64,000 nucleotides of DNA, from the NCBI RefSeq assembly GCF_040717445.1, contig NZ_JBFEFL010000001.1, positions 1,116,001 through 1,180,000 of the forward strand. Direction: 5' to 3'. Within the stretch, counting starts at the first letter, position 1, and every line of letters starts with the position of its first letter. The DNA comes from Qipengyuania sp. JC766 (GTDB lineage: Bacteria > Pseudomonadota > Alphaproteobacteria > Sphingomonadales > Sphingomonadaceae). The notes beneath the pieces were generated by a model, which was not told where the DNA came from, ran no database searches, and worked only from the letters and a program-made list of their open reading frames with translations. The position numbers and the translations under genes were made by a program. Below are positions 52,813-63,148 of this stretch, piece by piece.

Positions 52813-53796
52813 ATGGAAGAAGCGGGCTGGACCGAAACCGCGCGAAATGAAGGCGATCGGTACGAAAACGGCGAGTGCCCGTCCCGCGTTCTCGACGCTA
52901 TTTCGCAACGCGGCCGGCCGGACGCCGACATTATCGTGTTCGCGAACGAGAAGGGTGGCGTGGGCAAGTCGACCCTCGCCTTTCACACCGCCGTCCGGCT
53001 CGCCGAAGAAGGACGCAAGGTCCTCACGATCGATCTCGATTATCGCCAGAAAAGCATGTCTTCCGCGATAGCCGCTCGTTCGGGAACGGCCAGTTGCCTT
53101 GGCGCGGAACTTGCGATCCCGCGGCACTGTGTGATCGACAAACCGAGCGGCAGCCTCCTTCTGCAGGAAATGTTCCGGCTTGGCGGCCAATGCGATGCGA
53201 TCGTCATCGATTGTCCGGGCAGCGACAGCGGTCTGGCGCGCCGCGCCATCGCCCTTGCTACGACGCTGGTCACGCCGATCAACGCGTCGCATTTCGACTG
53301 CGACGTGCTGGCACATTTCCACGCCGCCTCTGGGCGGCTCGAAGGGCCGGGCGCTTTCGGACAGACCGTGCTCGACCTGCGGGCCGAACAGAAGCAGCGC
53401 GGACAAAGGCTCGCCGACTGGATCGTCGTGAAGAATCGCGTGCGAACCCTTGAAAAGGCGCAGATTGCAAGGATCGACGATCAACTGGCGCGCCTAGCAG
53501 ACCGGTTCGGGCTGCGGACCGGCGAAGGCCTGAGGGAGGGCATCGCCTACCGGGAACTGCTCCCTTACGGTCTGCTGCGGAGCGACCTGAAAAGGATCGC
53601 CGAACTCGACCAGTTCAGTACCCGCGACAACGGAGAGCTGGACGAATTCATCGCCACTCTCGCCCTTCCCGACCGCTCCGGGATGACCGAAACGCCCAGC
53701 TCCTTTCCCTCGCGCTCGCGAACGCTTCGCAGCACGCGGGAGCGTTATGCACAATCGCTTCGCGCGAGCGTCGCCGGGAAGCTCGCGGTCGCCTGA
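52813..53796 (+). CDS. MipZ-like ParA-superfamily ATPase
   Basis: 327 residues. Deviant Walker A NEKGGVGKST (about 45-54), IDLDYRQKSM, VIDCPGSD (Walker B region) and LADWIVVKNRVRTLEKAQIARIDDQL plus AYRELLPYGLL match MipZ, which forms a polar gradient that places FtsZ at mid-cell in alphaproteobacteria. It has an extra about 40 residues before the ATPase core and about 30 after it, so it may be a paralogue with its own partner. Gene is flanked by uvrC (divergent) and a convergent TonB receptor. Confidence 0.85.
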   Translation: MEEAGWTETARNEGDRYENGECPSRVLDAISQRGRPDADIIVFANEKGGVGKSTLAFHTAVRLAEEGRKVLTIDLDYRQKSMSSAIAARSGTASCLGAELAIPRHCVIDKPSGSLLLQEMFRLGGQCDAIVIDCPGSDSGLARRAIALATTLVTPINASHFDCDVLAHFHAASGRLEGPGAFGQTVLDLRAEQKQRGQRLADWIVVKNRVRTLEKAQIARIDDQLARLADRFGLRTGEGLREGIAYRELLPYGLLRSDLKRIAELDQFSTRDNGELDEFIATLALPDRSGMTETPSSFPSRSRTLRSTRERYAQSLRASVAGKLAVA

Positions 53797-53813
53797 GCTT
53801 ATCGCTCGCTGTG

Positions 53814-56624
53814 TCAGAACCGCTTGCGGATTTCCGCGCTGAGGTAACGTCCCGTCGGATCAATCCTGAGCGGATCGTAGGCATCGGGCGTGATCCCGTT
53901 CCCGTCCACGACGGACCGGCGCGCATCGAAGATGTTGTCGACACCCAGGGAGACACGAAGGCCGTCCAGCCAGCCGTCCTCCTGCTTCAACGCCTCGCCA
54001 AGATCGGCGAACAGGCGCAGGTCGAACGTGGCAAGGTCACCGAAGAAGAGGTCCGAACTGCCGCCGGTACCGAAGCCCTGAAGTGTCGCCTCGCCTATGT
54101 AATTGCCGGAGAGGCGGAAGCCGTAGCCCTGCCAGAACAGGCCGCCCTCCAGCCGGGCGGAGTGCCGCGGGATCGCCCCGCCGCCGATCACCTGCCCGTC
54201 GAGCTGGTCGAAGACCGGGCCGTTCTCGGCCAGCGTCACTTCGCTTTCCAACTGGATCGAATGGTTGAGGCTGATGAAATAGCGCGGCCGGGGATCGCGG
54301 TCGCCGCGGCCGAACGGAAGGCTCGGAGCACCACTGCCACCACCGCGTCCCTGCCCGCGATTGCCGGCTTCGCCCGAACCGGACGCAGCCTGCTCGCCGC
54401 CGCCCTCACACACCCGCGCCTTGAGTTGCGCCAGACGTTCCTGGTCGATTTCGCCGTTCTCGTTGCGCAGCCTTTCGAGCACGCGCGGCGGAAGGGCATC
54501 TATGTTCACCGGGTCGACGCACAAGGCCCCGCGGATCGCAGCGAAACGATCGAGACCCTGCTGGGCCTCCTCACCACAGAACCGCTCGCGCGCTTCGGCA
54601 ATCTTCTGCGGATCCGGATTGCCGTTCTCGTCCAGCAGGCGCGCGCGGAACTGTTCGGGGATGCCGGACAGATCGGGAACCTGGTCTTCGGGCGTTGCGC
54701 AGAACGTCTGGCGAATGGCCTGCATGCGCTGCGGATCGAAGCGGCCCGCGCCTTGCTGCGAACCCTGATTGCCGGTGGCTTCGGCAGGAGGTGTCGCCGC
54801 CTGACCGCCGCCCATGCCACCGCGCCGGCCCCCGCGACCACCGCGACCTTCGCTGTCTGCGGGTGCGGGACCGATCTGTCCGCGTGCGTTGATGCCGAAG
54901 CTCAAGCTGCGTCCACGCGTTTCGAACAGAGTTACCGGGCGCCGGTCGATGGCAAGAAGGTCGCCGGCCGCGTTGCGGGTGACGCGATCGGGAAAGGCGT
55001 CTTCGAACGCGGATGTGAAAGCCGGGGACGACAGGGTGACATCGTCCGACCGGTTGACGGTGTAATTCATCTGGAACCGTGCCCCGTCAAGGAACGGCAG
55101 TTCCCAGTTGAGGCCGAGCAGCCAGTCGCTCTGCGTCTCCGCCTCGAGGTTCGGATTGCCGCCCGAGATCACATCCACCAGCGCGTTCTCTCCGGTGGTG
55201 AAATCGAACACCGGAACGTTGAAGTCGGTGACGACGGGCGCACCCAGCGCGCTGAGGCCGGGCGCGCTCTGCCTCCACACACGGGTGGCCGTCAGATCGA
55301 GACCGTCCAGAGGCGACCAGGTCGCGCCGATCGAGTAATCCGCCAGCAGGCCGAAGTCCGAGATATCCTCGAAGCCGCCGGCAAGGTTTATGCTCAGATC
55401 GCCGATGGCACCCCAGTGACCGTCCCGCTCCGCAAGCGGAACCGCCACGTTGACACCGCCATCGAACTGGCGCCGGACGAGCGAGGTGCTGGTCGAGGAC
55501 CGCGTGTCCTCGCCCTTGATCTTCTGCCAATTGAGCCCGAGGTCGAAGGTTGTCGAGACATCGCCGGCCGGCAGGAAGATCGGCGTCCCGCCGAGCGTAT
55601 ATTTGTTGTCCAGAGTGTAGGTTTCGCTTCGCGACGTGTCGAAGCCGGCCGCGCTCTCGCGGTCGATTTCCGTAATCGAGCCGACGCGGTTCATGTCCAG
55701 CGTGGCGGTGAAGTTGAAGTCGCCGACCGGCTGGTTGTACGATCCGCCCAGCGCCTGCGTATCGGTTTCGCGGCGCCGCTCCAGCGGATCGAGCGTGCCC
55801 GTTCGCAGTCCGGAAAGACTGGTGCTCTGTTCGTATTCGCCAGCCGCGGTCAGGCTTATGTTCGACGCATTCTCGACGAACCCCCGCGCGTAATTGACCG
55901 TCCCTTCCAGTTGCATGCTGTCCGCGATGAGACTGCGGAAAGGCTCCTCACCCGGCGCGCCGATCGTTACGAGGCCACGCTCCGCTTCGGTGAGGAGGCT
56001 CGTATCGGATGCCTCGAGGTTGACGTTGATGCGCGCACCGCCGTCACCGATGTCGAGGTAGTTCACTTCCTGCTCGTTGCGCGAAAAACCGCCGCGATCA
56101 GGTTGTTCGTATTCGACCTCCGCGGTGATCTGCGAGAAATCATCCTTGAGGATGATGTTCACCACGCGGCGCGTCGGCGGGAAGCCGAAACGCTGGGCAA
56201 CTTCTTCCGGGAACACCTCGAGACGCGCGATCGCCTCGGGGGGATAGCGGAAGAATTCGCGGAAGCTCGAAACCCGGATGCCGTTGATCAGGAATACCGG
56301 GCGCCCGCCGCCGCCGCGCCCGCTGGTCGTGCCGGTCGCAGGTTCGATGGCCGCCAGCAGATCCTCGATCGAGCCCGCGCCGAAAGCGGCGATATCGTCT
56401 TCGTTCAGTTCCAGAACCGGTGCTTGTTCGACATTCAGCTGCCCGCGAACGCGGCTGGCCGTCACGACGATTTCGTATTCGCCCGGATCGACGTCCTCTT
56501 CCACTTCCGGATCGGCCTGCTCGCTCGGCGGAGGGTCTGCCTGCGCCATATCCTGGGCGTGCGCGAGGGATGGCGAAAGGAGGGCGAGCATCGAAGCGCC
56601 GGCCAGAAAGGGCATAGTTTTCAT
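53814..56624 (-). CDS. TonB-dependent receptor with a Gly-rich, Cys-repeat insert in the barrel
   Basis: About 936 residues from ATG at 56624 (ATG at 56636 also possible). Signal peptide ends SLAHAQ; plug about 45-165 with ILLKDD-type VVNIILKDDFSQIT; the C-terminus ends in the expected aromatic Phe. Between barrel strands, residues about 588-782 form an insert: Gly/Arg-rich linker, then two similar segments each bracketed by Cys (642/683 and 702/739) that share IR-x3-C, a central (D/N)ENG(N/E)x-D turn and a closing Cys, then another Gly-rich linker. The insert should face outside the cell. The convergent MipZ-like gene ends 17 bases away. Confidence 0.92.
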   Translation of the reverse strand: MKTMPFLAGASMLALLSPSLAHAQDMAQADPPPSEQADPEVEEDVDPGEYEIVVTASRVRGQLNVEQAPVLELNEDDIAAFGAGSIEDLLAAIEPATGTTSGRGGGGRPVFLINGIRVSSFREFFRYPPEAIARLEVFPEEVAQRFGFPPTRRVVNIILKDDFSQITAEVEYEQPDRGGFSRNEQEVNYLDIGDGGARINVNLEASDTSLLTEAERGLVTIGAPGEEPFRSLIADSMQLEGTVNYARGFVENASNISLTAAGEYEQSTSLSGLRTGTLDPLERRRETDTQALGGSYNQPVGDFNFTATLDMNRVGSITEIDRESAAGFDTSRSETYTLDNKYTLGGTPIFLPAGDVSTTFDLGLNWQKIKGEDTRSSTSTSLVRRQFDGGVNVAVPLAERDGHWGAIGDLSINLAGGFEDISDFGLLADYSIGATWSPLDGLDLTATRVWRQSAPGLSALGAPVVTDFNVPVFDFTTGENALVDVISGGNPNLEAETQSDWLLGLNWELPFLDGARFQMNYTVNRSDDVTLSSPAFTSAFEDAFPDRVTRNAAGDLLAIDRRPVTLFETRGRSLSFGINARGQIGPAPADSEGRGGRGGRRGGMGGGQAATPPAEATGNQGSQQGAGRFDPQRMQAIRQTFCATPEDQVPDLSGIPEQFRARLLDENGNPDPQKIAEARERFCGEEAQQGLDRFAAIRGALCVDPVNIDALPPRVLERLRNENGEIDQERLAQLKARVCEGGGEQAASGSGEAGNRGQGRGGGSGAPSLPFGRGDRDPRPRYFISLNHSIQLESEVTLAENGPVFDQLDGQVIGGGAIPRHSARLEGGLFWQGYGFRLSGNYIGEATLQGFGTGGSSDLFFGDLATFDLRLFADLGEALKQEDGWLDGLRVSLGVDNIFDARRSVVDGNGITPDAYDPLRIDPTGRYLSAEIRKRF

Positions 56625-56797
56625 AGGTCGGCGCATCTCTTTGGGTTGGGCCTGCAAAGCAAGCAACGGATCGTATCAAGATGTCGCAAGCATCGACGAA
56701 CGGCTTCAACACCATGCAAGCACGGCGCTTCCCTTTTGTTCCGCCCGCCGCTATGGGCGCGTCCAGTTTTTGCAACGACAACGGAATACGACGACGC

Positions 56798-57055
56798 ATG
56801 GCCAAAGAAGAACTCCTCGAAATGCGCGGGCGTGTGGTCGAGCTACTGCCGAACGCGATGTTCCGGGTGGAGCTCGAAAACGGCCATGAAGTGCTCGGTC
56901 ACACTGCCGGCAAGATGCGCAAGAACCGCATCCGCGTCCTCGTCGGCGACGAGGTTCTGTGCGAACTCACGCCCTACGACCTGACCAAGGCGCGGATCAC
57001 CTATCGCTTCATGCCCGGTCGCGGCGGCCCCGGTCAGGGTCCGGGCCCGCAATAA
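56798..57055 (+). CDS. infA: translation initiation factor IF-1
   Basis: 85 residues, S1/OB-fold. The start [30 protein letters not shown] and [22 protein letters not shown] are near-invariant for IF-1. The tail is longer than E. coli's by a Gly/Pro-rich extension ([13 protein letters not shown]). First gene of infA-maf-RNase E/G-like-yacG. Confidence 0.96.
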   Translation: MAKEELLEMRGRVVELLPNAMFRVELENGHEVLGHTAGKMRKNRIRVLVGDEVLCELTPYDLTKARITYRFMPGRGGPGQGPGPQ

Positions 57056-57068
57056 TCCGGCGGCGGAA

Positions 57069-57644
57069 TTGTCCGCACCTTCCCTGATCCTCGCATCGGC
57101 CAGCCCCCGGCGCACAGAGCTGCTTGCCCGTCTCGGTCTCGAACCCGACGCGATCGAGCCTGCCGATATCGACGAGACGCCACTGAAAGGCGAACTGCCC
57201 CGCGATTACGCAATCCGGATGGCCCGCGAAAAGGCGGCCGCCATCGCGTCTGCCGCTTCGCACGTCCTCGCAGGCGATACGGTCGTTGCGGCCGGGCGCA
57301 GGATCCTGCCCAAGGCCGAGGATGCGCAGACCGCGCTCCGGTGTCTCGAGCTGCTGTCGGGGCGGCGACATCGGGTTCTGTCGGCGATCGCCCTTCGTTC
57401 GCCCGATGGACGCTTGCGCGAACGGCTGAGCGAGACCGTGGTCGCATTCAAGCGCTTTTCCCGCGAGGAAATCGACGCCTACCTCGCGACCGGCGAGTGG
57501 GAAGGCAAGGCAGGGGGCTACGCCATACAGGGCCGCGCGGAGGGGCTGATCGCCTGGATCCGGGGAAGTCATTCCGGGGTCGTCGGATTGCCGCTGTTCG
57601 AGACCCGGGCGCTTTTGAAGGCAGCAGGGTTTCCCATTGGTTGA
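57069..57644 (+). CDS. maf: Maf-family nucleotide pyrophosphatase
   Basis: 191 residues from a TTG start with CGGCGGAA upstream. Maf proteins hydrolyse non-canonical or pyrimidine nucleoside triphosphates. The ASASPRRTELL opening, VLAGDTVV (catalytic Asp) and KAGGYAIQGRA motifs are present. The end overlaps the RNase E/G-like gene by eight bases. Confidence 0.93.
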   Translation: MSAPSLILASASPRRTELLARLGLEPDAIEPADIDETPLKGELPRDYAIRMAREKAAAIASAASHVLAGDTVVAAGRRILPKAEDAQTALRCLELLSGRRHRVLSAIALRSPDGRLRERLSETVVAFKRFSREEIDAYLATGEWEGKAGGYAIQGRAEGLIAWIRGSHSGVVGLPLFETRALLKAAGFPIG

Positions 57645-58611
57645 GTGGTTCGTCGAAGAGGGGATCGGCGAGGATCGCGCCATCCGCCTGTCCGGTGACC
57701 GTATCGTCGCGGCGCATTGCGAGCCGCACGGACGGCTGCGTGTCGGCGCGCGTCTTGCGACCACGCTTTTTCAACGCATCCGGGGCAGCGCACGGGGCCT
57801 TGCGCGAACGCAGGGCGGGTCCGTAATCCAGGTCGACAGGCTGCCCCGTTCCGTGACGGAGGGCGCGCAGATGACGGTCGAGATCGTCCGGCAGCCGATT
57901 TTCGAAGCCGGCAGGACGAAGCCTGCCGCAGGACGCTTTACCGAGTGCGAGCCCGCCGGGGCGTCAAGTCTGGCGGAAATGCTGGGGTCGGACGTCGAAA
58001 GCGCGGTTCGGGTAGTCCATCGCTTTCCCGCGGGCGACTGGGACGAATTGATGGCGGAGGCCTTCGGCGTGACGTTGCCGTTTGCCGGTGGGGAGCTTCA
58101 CCTGACGCCGGCTGCGGCCATGACGCTGGTCGACATCGACGGAGGACTGCCGCCTCGCGAGCTGGCGATGGCTGCGATCGAGCCGGTCGCGGATGCCCTT
58201 CGCCGCTTCGATATCGGCGGGTCGATCGGCATCGATTTCCCGACCCTCGACACGAAAACGGGACGCAGGGATGTCAATGATGCGCTTGATCGGGCGCTCG
58301 CCGACTGGCCGCACGAACGCACGGCGATGAACGGGTTCGGCTTCGTCCAGATCGTCGCCCGTCTCGAACGTCCCTCGCTCCTGCACCGCGCCCGGTACCG
58401 CACGCGCGAGACGGCCCTGCGCTGGCTGATGCGAAAGGCGGAGCAGGTCGAAGCGCCGGGCCCGCTCCTGCTCGTATCGCCCTTCGAAACCGCCGACGCC
58501 ACGATCGAGGGATGGACCGGAGAGCTGGCGCGGCGGACCGGCCGGCGGGTGCGCTGGCAGCGCGACCCTTCCCTCGCCCCGGAAGGCTCCTATGTTCAGG
58601 CCATCCCATGA
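57637..58611 (+). CDS. RNase E/G-family protein, shortened
   Basis: 324 residues from TTG at 57637. It resembles the catalytic region of RNase G (RSVTEGAQMTVEIVRQ, TLVDIDGGL and IGIDFPTLDTKTGRRDV, where the metal-binding Asp residues sit), but the N-terminal S1 domain is very short and the Zn-link Cys pair is not seen. Alphaproteobacteria carry this form between maf and yacG. RNA cleavage is likely but unproven for the truncated type. Confidence 0.85.
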   Translation: MVEWFVEEGIGEDRAIRLSGDRIVAAHCEPHGRLRVGARLATTLFQRIRGSARGLARTQGGSVIQVDRLPRSVTEGAQMTVEIVRQPIFEAGRTKPAAGRFTECEPAGASSLAEMLGSDVESAVRVVHRFPAGDWDELMAEAFGVTLPFAGGELHLTPAAAMTLVDIDGGLPPRELAMAAIEPVADALRRFDIGGSIGIDFPTLDTKTGRRDVNDALDRALADWPHERTAMNGFGFVQIVARLERPSLLHRARYRTRETALRWLMRKAEQVEAPGPLLLVSPFETADATIEGWTGELARRTGRRVRWQRDPSLAPEGSYVQAIP

Positions 58612-58793
58612 CGACGCGAAACAAGCCCTGCCCCATCTGCAAGAAACCGCGCACCGAGGAGTTCGCGCCCTTCTGCTCGGCCCGGTGCCGCGACCGGGAC
58701 CTGGCGAGCTGGTTCAACGACAGCTACGCCGTTCCGGGCCGTCCTGCCCTGCCCGACGAGCTGTCCGGCGACAGCTCTTCGCAGGAGGACTGA
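58608..58793 (+). CDS. yacG: DNA gyrase inhibitor YacG
   Basis: 61 residues, zinc-ribbon protein that binds GyrB and inhibits gyrase. The four zinc ligands Cys8, Cys11, Cys23 and Cys27 are in CPICKKP and FCSARCRDRDLASWFN, both signature segments. The ATG overlaps the RNase E/G-like stop. Confidence 0.94.
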   Translation: MTTRNKPCPICKKPRTEEFAPFCSARCRDRDLASWFNDSYAVPGRPALPDELSGDSSSQED

Positions 58794-58803
58794 AACAGAC
58801 CCC

Positions 58804-58832
58804 TTGCCAAGCGGCGCGCGCTTCGCCATAGG
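58804..58832 (+). promoter_or_regulatory. candidate promoter of tRNA-Phe
   Basis: TTGCCA, 17 bases, CATAGG ends about 51 bases upstream of the tRNA 5' end. A moderate match; it begins ten bases after the yacG stop. Confidence 0.35.
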
Positions 58833-58883
58833 CGCGCTTCACTCGCTCGCCGGCTCGCATTCGCGATCCGTCGCCGCAGCGAT

Positions 58884-58958
58884 GCCCGGGTAGCTCAGTG
58901 GTAGAGCAGACGACTGAAAATCGTCGTGTCGGTGGTTCGACTCCGCCCCTGGGCACCA
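58884..58958 (+). tRNA. tRNA-Phe (GAA)
   Basis: 75 bases including encoded CCA. The acceptor stem GCCCGGG pairs with CCTGGGC (one G-U), the D-arm is GCTCAGTGGTAGAGC, the anticodon loop is CTGAAAA with anticodon GAA at 58916-58918, and the T-arm contains GGTTCGACTCC. It lies between yacG and purC. Confidence 0.97.
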
Positions 58959-59028
58959 CTGCATTGCTGGCCCCGCCTTTCGGCGCTAAGGCCGCTGCTT
59001 TGAGCATCCGGTCGAAAGAGCCCCTCCC

Positions 59029-59832
59029 ATGTCCCGTCGTCGCCAGATTTACGAAGGCAAGGCCAAGATCCTTTACGAAGGACCCGAGCCGGGCACCATC
59101 ATCCAGTACTTCAAGGACGATGCGACTGCCTTCAACGCGGAAAAGCGCGGCACGATCAACGGCAAGGGCGTGATCAACAACCGCATTAGCGAGTTCGTGT
59201 TCACCCGCCTGTCCCATATCGGGGTGCCCACCCACTTCATCCGCCGCCTCAACATGCGCGAACAGCTGGTCCGCCAGGTCGAGATCATCCCGATCGAAGT
59301 CGTGGTCCGCAACGTCGCCGCCGGATCGATCTGCAAGAGGCTGGGCCTGGAAGAAGGCGAGCCGCTACCGCACACGCTGATCGAATATTACTACAAGGAT
59401 GACGGGCTCGGCGATCCGATGGTCGCGGAAGAGCATATCGCCTGCTTCAACTGGGCCGGGCCGGAGGAGATGCAGGACATTTCCAGCATGGCGATCCGCA
59501 TCAACGATTTCCTCGTTGGCATGTTCGCGGCGATCGACATCCGGTTGGTGGACTTCAAGCTCGAGTTCGGGCGCATCTTCGACGGCGATTTCAGCCGCGT
59601 CATTTTGGCCGACGAGATCAGCCCGGACGGCTGCCGCCTGTGGGACATGAAAACGGGCGAAAAGCTGGACAAGGACCGCTTCCGCCGCGATCTGGGCGGA
59701 GAGGAAGAAGCCTACCAGGAAGTCGCCCGCCGCCTCGGCCTGCTCGAGGGCGAGAACAACGGCCCCGGCGAAGTCTTCGACCTCAACGCCCACCGCGGCA
59801 AACTGCGCGGACAACCCAAGCCCAAGAAGTAA
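59029..59832 (+). CDS. purC: phosphoribosylaminoimidazole-succinocarboxamide synthase PurC
   Basis: 267 residues. SAICAR synthase, de novo purine step joining CAIR and aspartate with [17 protein letters not shown] opening, [16 protein letters not shown] and [14 protein letters not shown] are signature segments. The purS-purQ pair lies about 3 kb downstream, separated by an M16 protease gene. Confidence 0.96.
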   Translation: MSRRRQIYEGKAKILYEGPEPGTIIQYFKDDATAFNAEKRGTINGKGVINNRISEFVFTRLSHIGVPTHFIRRLNMREQLVRQVEIIPIEVVVRNVAAGSICKRLGLEEGEPLPHTLIEYYYKDDGLGDPMVAEEHIACFNWAGPEEMQDISSMAIRINDFLVGMFAAIDIRLVDFKLEFGRIFDGDFSRVILADEISPDGCRLWDMKTGEKLDKDRFRRDLGGEEEAYQEVARRLGLLEGENNGPGEVFDLNAHRGKLRGQPKPKK

Positions 59833-59887
59833 AACAACCGGCTAGGGTTGTTGCGAGTTCAGGATGGGGTTGCCATAGGCAACATCC

Positions 59888-62797
59888 ATGAAATCCGTTC
59901 TTTACGCTCCACTCGTCCTTTCCATTGCTCTTGCCTCGCCGCTTGCCTCGCAGGAAGTCCAGACACCGGTCGAGGCGACCGACGCGGTGGCCGCTTCGGC
60001 CCAGAACTGGAATCCGGCCGACTGGGACCTCGAGGACAGCGAGTTCACGCCGGAGGCCGGCTGGGTCTTCGGCAAGCTCGACAACGGGATGCGCTACATC
60101 ATCCGGCGCAACAACCGGCCCGAGGGCACGGCGCTGGTCCGGATGGAATTCACGGCCGCGGCGCTGGACGAGGAAGACGACGAGCGCGGCTACGCCCACT
60201 ATGTCGAGCACATGGCCTTCAACGGGTCCACCAACGTGCCCGAAGGCGAGATGATCAAGCTGCTGGAGCGCAAGGGCCTCGCCTTCGGTGCCGATACCAA
60301 TGCGTCCACAGGCTTCGAATACACCCAGTACAAGCTCGACCTGCCGCGCGCGGACGAGGACTTGCTCGACACGTCGCTCATGCTGATGCGCGAGACGGCG
60401 AGCGAGCTCTTGTTCGACGAAGAGGCCGTCCAGCGGGAAAAGGGCGTCATCCTGTCGGAGCGCCGCGTGCGCAACACCTATGCGCTGCAGAACCTGGTCG
60501 ACAGCCTCGAGTTTTCCTACCCGGACGCACGGATTGCCGAGCGACTGCCGATCGGGACGGTCGAGACGATCGAGGCCGCCAACGCGGAAAAGCTGCGCGC
60601 CTACTGGAAACGCGAATACGTCCCTGCCTCCACCGTTCTGGTCGTGGTCGGCGATTTCGATCCCGCCATGGTCGAAGCCAAGATCAGGGAGCGGTTCGGC
60701 GACTGGGAAGCGACCGCGTCCCCCGATCAGCCCAGCGCAGGCCCGGTCGATCCGGGCTATAGCGGTGCGACGGACATCTACCTCGACCCGGCCCTGACCG
60801 AGACGGTCACGCTGTCGCGCAACTTCCCCTACGAGGACCGGGCCGATACGCTTGCCGAGCGCCGGAAAAACCTCCTTCGCGGGATCGGCACAGACATCGT
60901 CAGCCGGCGGCTCAACCGGCTGGTCCGGAGCGAGGATCCGCCCTTCCAGGGCATGAACTTCTCCAATTCCGAATTCTTCGAAGCGGGCCGGACCCTCACG
61001 CTGGCCGTCGCCACCGAAGAAGGCGGCTGGCGCCGCGGACTGGAAACCGCGATGGACGAATATCGCCGCGCGCTGCTGTTCGGCGTGAGCGAGGCGGAAA
61101 TCGCGGAGCAGGTCGCCAACCGGCGCACAGCGCTCGAAGCGACGCTGGCCAATGCCGGCACGCGCAGCAATGCCAATTTCCTGGGCGATGCCTTCGCCAT
61201 TGCGCGGGGCGACTACGTGCCCGATTCGCCGGCGAACGACCTCGCCCGTTTCGAGGCCGCCGTGGCGGACATCACGACCGAGGCCGTGCTCGCCGCCATG
61301 CGCGAGGACTACAAGGAGTTCGAAGATCCGCTGATCCGCTTCACCGGCAAGACCGTGCCCGAAGGCGGTGCCGAGGCACTGCGTGCGGCAGTGAACAGCG
61401 CGATGGCCCGCGCGGTCCAGCCACCCGAAATGACCGAGATGGGCGAATTCGCCTACACCGATTTCGGCCCGGCGGGCGAGGTTGTTTCGGACATGCGCAC
61501 CGAGGAACTCGACATCCGGACCCTGCGGTTCGCGAACGGGGTGCGGCTCAACCTGAAGCCGACCGACCTGTCCGACGACCGCGTTTCCGTGCGGATCAAT
61601 GTCGACGGCGGATCGCTGCTCAACACGAGAGACAATCCGCTTGCGGTCGAATTGTCCGGCCTGCTGGTGTCCGGGGGCCTTGGCGAACACAGCCGCGACG
61701 ATCTCGACACCATCCTTGCCGGCCGGTCGGTCGGCGGATCCTTCGGTGCGGGATCGGAGACCTTCATCAGTTCGCAGACCACGACGACGCGCGATCTCGA
61801 ACTGCAATTGCAGCTGATGGCGGCCTATGTCAGCGATCCGGGCTATCGTCCGGAAGGCCTGGGGCCGTGGCGCAACGGGCTGGACGATTTCTTCGCCCGC
61901 ATCGGCCGTACGCCCGGATCGGCCTTTGCCGAGGGTATCGGGCCGATCCTGTCCGACAACGACCCGCGCTTCACTCGCCAGCCGATCGAGGCTTACAAGG
62001 CGCTCGACTTCGCCGGGCTTGACGCGAACATTTCCGACCGGCTCGAAACCGGCGCGATCGAGATCGCGATCGTCGGTGATTTCGAGGAAGATGACGCGAT
62101 CCGCTACGTGGCGCAGACCTTCGGGGCGCTGCCGCAGCGCGAAGAGGATTTCCGCGCCTACGAAGACCGGCGCCAGCGCGCCTTCACCGACGACCGCCGG
62201 CGCTACACGCTGACCCACGAGGGCGAGCCCGACCAAGCGATCATCCAGCTGGTCTGGCCGACCACCGACGATGACGACTGGCAGCGCACGTCCGAGCTGG
62301 AAATGCTGTCCGGCGTCGCCCGCCTGCTGCTGCTGGACAAGTTGCGCGAAGAGCTGGGCCAGACCTATTCGCCGTCCGCTTCGGCCAGCCAGTCCAACGT
62401 CTATGACGATTACGGGACCTTCAGCATGGGGGCGGCCGTCGATGTCGGCGATCTCGACGCCACTTACGAGGCGATGGTCGAAGTGGTCGAGGCGCTGCGT
62501 TCAGGGAGCGTGGACGAGGACCTGCTGCAGCGCGCGCGCCAGCCGATCCTGGAAAGCCTCGACAACCGCCTGAAGAACAATGGCGGCTGGATGGTCCTGG
62601 TCGACCGGGCCCAGTCGCGCAGCGAGGACATCGAACGGTATCTGACCGCCAAGGACCGCTACAGCGCAATCACGCCGGAGCAGGTGCGGGCGCTGGCGGT
62701 CGAATACCTGACCCCGGCGCAGGCGGTGGAAATCCGCGTCGTCCCGTCCGAGGAAGCGATGGCAAAGGCTCAGGCGGGTGCGGACGTCGGGGGATAG
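59888..62797 (+). CDS. M16-family zinc metallopeptidase, secreted
   Basis: 969 residues. Signal peptide (about 1-20), N-terminal active M16 module with the inverted zinc motif HYVEH (His104, Glu107, His108) and the third ligand Glu184 in [13 protein letters not shown], exactly 76 residues after His108. A second pair of modules follows and lacks HxxEH, as in two-module pitrilysin-like enzymes. Probable periplasmic degradation of peptides. Sits between purC and purS. Confidence 0.94.
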   Translation: MKSVLYAPLVLSIALASPLASQEVQTPVEATDAVAASAQNWNPADWDLEDSEFTPEAGWVFGKLDNGMRYIIRRNNRPEGTALVRMEFTAAALDEEDDERGYAHYVEHMAFNGSTNVPEGEMIKLLERKGLAFGADTNASTGFEYTQYKLDLPRADEDLLDTSLMLMRETASELLFDEEAVQREKGVILSERRVRNTYALQNLVDSLEFSYPDARIAERLPIGTVETIEAANAEKLRAYWKREYVPASTVLVVVGDFDPAMVEAKIRERFGDWEATASPDQPSAGPVDPGYSGATDIYLDPALTETVTLSRNFPYEDRADTLAERRKNLLRGIGTDIVSRRLNRLVRSEDPPFQGMNFSNSEFFEAGRTLTLAVATEEGGWRRGLETAMDEYRRALLFGVSEAEIAEQVANRRTALEATLANAGTRSNANFLGDAFAIARGDYVPDSPANDLARFEAAVADITTEAVLAAMREDYKEFEDPLIRFTGKTVPEGGAEALRAAVNSAMARAVQPPEMTEMGEFAYTDFGPAGEVVSDMRTEELDIRTLRFANGVRLNLKPTDLSDDRVSVRINVDGGSLLNTRDNPLAVELSGLLVSGGLGEHSRDDLDTILAGRSVGGSFGAGSETFISSQTTTTRDLELQLQLMAAYVSDPGYRPEGLGPWRNGLDDFFARIGRTPGSAFAEGIGPILSDNDPRFTRQPIEAYKALDFAGLDANISDRLETGAIEIAIVGDFEEDDAIRYVAQTFGALPQREEDFRAYEDRRQRAFTDDRRRYTLTHEGEPDQAIIQLVWPTTDDDDWQRTSELEMLSGVARLLLLDKLREELGQTYSPSASASQSNVYDDYGTFSMGAAVDVGDLDATYEAMVEVVEALRSGSVDEDLLQRARQPILESLDNRLKNNGGWMVLVDRAQSRSEDIERYLTAKDRYSAITPEQVRALAVEYLTPAQAVEIRVVPSEEAMAKAQAGADVGG

Positions 62798-62836
62798 GCC
62801 GCGCGCCAGCGGCCCACAGGCAAACATCCGCACGGG

Positions 62837-62865
62837 TTGGCGCGTATCGGCGCGCTCGCTATAGG
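62837..62865 (+). promoter_or_regulatory. candidate promoter of purS-purQ
   Basis: TTGGCG, exactly 17 bases, TATAGG lies about 47 bases upstream of the purS ATG at 62912, giving this pair a promoter independent of the M16 gene. Confidence 0.5.
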
Positions 62866-62911
62866 AGCGCGCCAGATTGCCTTCGCCCAGCCCATCCTGC
62901 GGGAGCCACCG

Positions 62912-63148
62912 ATGAAAGTTCATGTCCACGTCTCCCTCAAGCCCGGCGTGCTCGATCCCCAGGGTCGGGCGATCCACCACGCGCTGGAAGGTCTGGGCTT
63001 CGAAGGCGTGGAGGATGTGCGCGCGGGCCGGCTGATCGCGCTCGACGTGGCCGACGACACCTCAGACGAGACGCTGGACGAGATGTGCCGCAAGCTGCTC
63101 GCCAACATGGTGATCGAGAACTACCGCATCGAGAAGGTCGCACCGTGA
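62912..63148 (+). CDS. purS: phosphoribosylformylglycinamidine synthase subunit PurS
   Basis: 78 residues. Small structural subunit that links PurL and PurQ in the three-component FGAM synthase. The pattern [26 protein letters not shown] and the closing [10 protein letters not shown] are family-typical. Stop and purQ start overlap (GTGA). Confidence 0.95.
   Translation: MKVHVHVSLKPGVLDPQGRAIHHALEGLGFEGVEDVRAGRLIALDVADDTSDETLDEMCRKLLANMVIENYRIEKVAP

Noticed and set aside
59783-62236. An 817-codon minus-strand open frame opposite the M16 gene
   Set aside because: No recognisable domain and low-complexity translation; the plus-strand M16 frame has a signal peptide and full zinc motif.
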